DNA of 9,964 bases from Alphaproteobacteria bacterium (lineage in GTDB: Bacteria > Pseudomonadota > Alphaproteobacteria > CAAGCB01 > CAG-977), in assembly GCA_021639925.1 (NCBI GenBank), contig JAJXEL010000039.1:1-9964 (forward strand), given 5' to 3'. The notes under the pieces are model-generated. The model worked only from the letters and a program-made list of their open reading frames with translations. It was not told the origin of the DNA and did not search any database. Shown here piece by piece: positions 7,635 through 9,964 of the stretch. Every line of letters begins with the position of its first letter. Positions within the stretch are counted from its first letter, which is position 1. Both the position numbers and the translations under genes were made by a program.

Positions 7635-8699
7635 TTAGTTTTGTTCGGCCGTTCCCAGATACAGCGGGCTTTCCATGTATTTCTGAATTCCGAAACGCAC
7701 CAAAACGCCGATGATTGCCGCGGCGGGCACAGCAATCAGAACCCCCAGGAAACCAAACAGCGTCGCGCCGGCAAGCAATGCGAACATCACCCATACCGGG
7801 TGCAGCCCGACTTTTTCCCCGACCAGCTTCGGCGTTAAAACGTTGCCTTCCAGCATTTGTCCCATGAAGAAAATCACGACGACGACGGCAATGCGTTTCC
7901 AATCGTCAAACTGAACGGCGGCCAGGCTGACACTGATGATAAATCCGGTCGTTGACCCGACATAAGGAATAAAAGACAAAAGGCCGATCCCCAGCCCGAT
8001 CAGCAGGCCCAGGTCCAATCCGGCCAAAGTCAGCCCGACGGCGTAAAAAATTCCCAGACACAGACAGACAGTCGCCTGTCCGCGGACAAACCCGGAAATA
8101 ATATCGTTCATTTCGGCCAGCAAAGAACGGATTGTCTTGGCTTCCGCCCGGGGCAGCAGACGGCGGACGGACAAGCAGAATTTCGTCCAGTCGCGCAGCA
8201 GGTAAAAAGCCACTACCGGCGTAATCAGCAGCAAAGAAAGCAGGTTAATAAAAGCCATACTGCCGGACAGCAGCTTTTGAACCGTCCCCAGCAGCAACTT
8301 AAACCCGCCGGACAAATGTTCCGCCACCGTCTGGCGCAGATCTCCGGCCTGTTTGGGGAACAAACGTTTTAATTCCATCGCATACGGTTCGACTTTCGAC
8401 CACAGCAGGCCTGCATAAACCGGCAAGTTGTTGATAAAAATGCTTAATTGTTTCTGCACGATCGGAACAATAATGAATATGCACAGCAAAAACAGCAAGA
8501 TCAGTACTACCGAAACGACGCAGACCGCCGCTATTCTGGAATGCAGTTTTTTTTGCAGCCGCGTCGTTAACGGATCCAAGAAATAAGCCATGGCGATTCC
8601 CGCCACAAAAGGCAACAGAACGTCGCGCAAAACATAAACGCCGATGATAAAAAGGACAAAAGCCAATCCCCAGACAGAAAATTTTTGCATATTCGACAT
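7635..8699 (-). CDS. AI-2E/PerM family membrane transporter
   Basis: This is a polytopic inner-membrane protein of 354 residues in the AI-2E transporter family (PerM, TqsA, YdiK relatives). The substrate cannot be read from sequence; family members are proposed exporters of small molecules or ions, and the AI-2 name reflects TqsA only. Hydrophobic segments lie at about 9-42, 56-80, 146-168, 208-262, 268-288 and 300-336. Family motifs are TPVVAFYLLRDW (160-171), the glycine-rich GLLIGLGIGLLSFIPYVGS (231-249) and LEGNVLTPKLVGEKVGLHP (283-301) followed by LAGATLFGFLGVLIAVPAAA. The region 85-140 is the soluble loop between early membrane segments. The start has AAGGA 7 nt upstream, 22 nt after the DUF2066 gene, which favours Met1 over Met4. 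It precedes hdaA by 1 nt. I give no symbol because the subfamily is not resolved. Confidence 0.93.
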   Translation of the reverse strand: MSNMQKFSVWGLAFVLFIIGVYVLRDVLLPFVAGIAMAYFLDPLTTRLQKKLHSRIAAVCVVSVVLILLFLLCIFIIVPIVQKQLSIFINNLPVYAGLLWSKVEPYAMELKRLFPKQAGDLRQTVAEHLSGGFKLLLGTVQKLLSGSMAFINLLSLLLITPVVAFYLLRDWTKFCLSVRRLLPRAEAKTIRSLLAEMNDIISGFVRGQATVCLCLGIFYAVGLTLAGLDLGLLIGLGIGLLSFIPYVGSTTGFIISVSLAAVQFDDWKRIAVVVVIFFMGQMLEGNVLTPKLVGEKVGLHPVWVMFALLAGATLFGFLGVLIAVPAAAIIGVLVRFGIQKYMESPLYLGTAEQN

Positions 8700-8721
8700 T
8701 GTTTTTTCCTTATCAACAAAA

Positions 8722-9927
8722 TCAGGGCAGGATATTTTCCTGCGGTTTTTCCTGCGCTGCGGGCATCATTGTGCTTCCTTCTGCCTGCGCCGCGGAACTT
8801 TCCCCGCCGAAAGGCATATATGACACCTGCTCGGCCGCGTTTAACTTAAAAACGCCGGAAGGCAGGACGCTCAGCGACAGCATGCGTTTATTCATTTCCT
8901 TTTGCAGGCGTTCCAGATTTTCCGCAAAAAAGATTGTCAATTGCAGCACTCCGGCGCGGGCGGCTTGTAAATAATAAGAGCTGATGATCGGAATCCTGTC
9001 CAGCCGTCCTTTGATTTTTTCCCATTGTTCCAGACTGGAAACGGGCGCCAGCGCCACCAAAGACGCCGCTTCGTTAAACTGGACCATTTGTTCGCTTTTC
9101 CAGACGCTTTCCAAATGTTCGACGACTTTTTTCACGGCGCGGGCAAATGTTGTGGCCGTATTTTTTGTCAGCGGCAGAGAAAATGAAAAATTCGGAATTT
9201 CAGACGCCGTCATTTCGTCCATGGCGCGGCCTTTGACCGTAAACGTCTGGCCGTTGCGGATCAGTTCGACGATCAAAATGCCTTCGGCTTCATAACGCTT
9301 GGCCAAAGCCTGCGCCGCGGCCAGATCGCCGTTTAAAATCTGATCAACCGTCAATGTCTGTAAATCGGACAGTTCCCCCATCGGCACGAACAAAGGCACC
9401 ATATAGCTTTCCGCCGTACGGTTAATCCAGGCACGCAGCCAGGCGTTGTCTTCCGCCCACAAGACGGGAGAAGCCGAAACGGAACGTTTATAAACCGGCA
9501 GGATCAAAAGCGGTTTTCCCGATGTTCTGACATACGGCAAACCGTTTTGGCGCAACAGTTCCCTGACCGCGTCGGGGTTAAAGCGCACTTCCAGCGTCGC
9601 CATATAACGCACGGACGACGTTTTTTCGTTTAATACGCTGATATCCTGAACGAAATTTAAAATGTCGTCCGGCACCAGTTCCGGCAGCTGTTCAACGACA
9701 TAAGACGGCGTAATGCGTTCCATAACGACCATCAGCGCCCTTTTCTGCCCGTCCTGCATGGCCTGTTCGCGGGCTGCGGCGGCATTTTTGGCCGTCACGT
9801 CCACCTGAATACCGCTGGCGGAAAACATTTTCGTATCAATCGGAGCCGCCCGCACGGAACCGGCAGACAGCATGACGAAAAACAAAACTGTCAAAACGGC
9901 TGAAAAACAAAAACAATTTTTTTTCAT
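8722..9927 (-). CDS. DUF2066 domain-containing secreted protein of unknown function
   Basis: The 401-residue protein begins with a clear Sec signal peptide: a MKKN n-region, a hydrophobic core to about residue 22 and a VRA|AP cleavage site after residue 27. There is no lipobox Cys, so it should be soluble in the periplasm or exported further. The mature N-terminal half (about 35-290) resembles DUF2066 proteins, with IQVDVTAKNAAAAREQAMQDG (split here as residues 40-60) followed by KRALMVVMERI and the LLILPVYKR stretch (140-148). The C-terminal half has mixed helix and strand character and ends in a low-complexity Ala/Glu/Gln/Pro tail (about 374-401). No catalytic motif is visible and the function is unknown. 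GGGAG lies 8 nt before the ATG. It is the first gene in the window's transcription direction, followed 22 nt later by the AI-2E family gene, and may head the operon. Confidence 0.88.
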   Translation of the reverse strand: MKKNCFCFSAVLTVLFFVMLSAGSVRAAPIDTKMFSASGIQVDVTAKNAAAAREQAMQDGQKRALMVVMERITPSYVVEQLPELVPDDILNFVQDISVLNEKTSSVRYMATLEVRFNPDAVRELLRQNGLPYVRTSGKPLLILPVYKRSVSASPVLWAEDNAWLRAWINRTAESYMVPLFVPMGELSDLQTLTVDQILNGDLAAAQALAKRYEAEGILIVELIRNGQTFTVKGRAMDEMTASEIPNFSFSLPLTKNTATTFARAVKKVVEHLESVWKSEQMVQFNEAASLVALAPVSSLEQWEKIKGRLDRIPIISSYYLQAARAGVLQLTIFFAENLERLQKEMNKRMLSLSVLPSGVFKLNAAEQVSYMPFGGESSAAQAEGSTMMPAAQEKPQENILP

Positions 9928-9941
9928 TGGGGCGGCTCCCG

Positions 9942-9955
9942 TGTTTAATTAAACA
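9942..9955. promoter_or_regulatory. 14-bp perfect palindrome in the leader of the DUF2066 gene
   Basis: TGTTTAATTAAACA reads the same on both strands and lies 15 nt upstream of the DUF2066 start codon, just beyond its GGGAG ribosome binding site (9936-9940). The surrounding leader (9941-9964) is strongly AT-rich compared with the genes. This could be a dimeric repressor operator or part of an AT-rich promoter. The window ends 9 nt further on, so the full promoter is not visible and no regulator can be named. Confidence 0.35.
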
Positions 9956-9964
9956 ATATTAACC

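Noticed and set aside
7634..7735. Longer hdaA reading frame starting at 7735
   Set aside because: The extra 34 residues overlap the end of the AI-2E gene and resemble nothing in the HdaA family. The ATG at 7633 places the clamp-binding hexapeptide near the N-terminus, as expected.
3600..9350. Recurrent word CGGCCAG across the window, considered as an uptake or segregation signal
   Set aside because: On the coding strand it reads CTGGCCG, mostly Leu-Ala-Asp or similar codons in one phase. Favoured codons explain it.
1..9964. Search for CRISPR repeats, insertion sequences, tRNA or rRNA genes and defence or toxin systems
   Set aside because: Nothing was seen by eye. Nearly all bases are accounted for by seven full-length housekeeping-type genes, and the gaps are too short to hold such elements.

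Overview
This window is about 98% coding and every supported gene lies on the minus strand, so it is read here from high to low coordinates. The organism is very probably an alphaproteobacterium of roughly balanced base composition. Three things point there. ProS is the short, editing-domain-less type typical of that class. There is a short HdaA-like DnaA-ATPase homologue. The gene run proS-lolC-lolD-dnaE is, from established knowledge, a common alphaproteobacterial order. All stops are TAA or TGA, Trp is TGG, and there is no sign of recoding. A more precise lineage cannot be fixed from these bases.

Layout in transcription order. First comes a short leader at the right edge (9928-9964) with a good ribosome binding site and a 14-bp perfect palindrome. 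Then follow a secreted DUF2066 protein (8722-9927), an AI-2E/PerM-family membrane protein (7635-8699) and hdaA (6935-7633), spaced by 22 nt and 1 nt. An 81 to 87-nt gap (from 6934 down) holds a small hairpin followed by a T-run and a weak promoter-like pair. The second block is proS (5534-6847), lolC (4265-5515), lolD (3505-4272) and dnaE (17-3502), with an 18-nt gap, an 8-nt overlap and a 2-nt gap. At the left edge a possible further gene begins at a TAATG overlap with the dnaE stop.

Functionally the window combines DNA replication and its control (DnaE, the replicative polymerase; HdaA, which in its family promotes inactivation of DnaA-ATP on the sliding clamp), translation (ProS), lipoprotein export from the inner membrane (LolCD), a putative exporter and a secreted protein of unknown function. 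DnaE and HdaA each carry a recognisable beta-clamp-binding peptide.

I found no mobile element, CRISPR array, rRNA, tRNA, toxin-antitoxin or defence system. This is an ordinary housekeeping core region. The least understood item is the DUF2066 protein and its fixed companions. The most sequence-specific oddities are in-phase A-AAA-AAG heptamers in dnaE and lolD, and the palindrome in the first leader.
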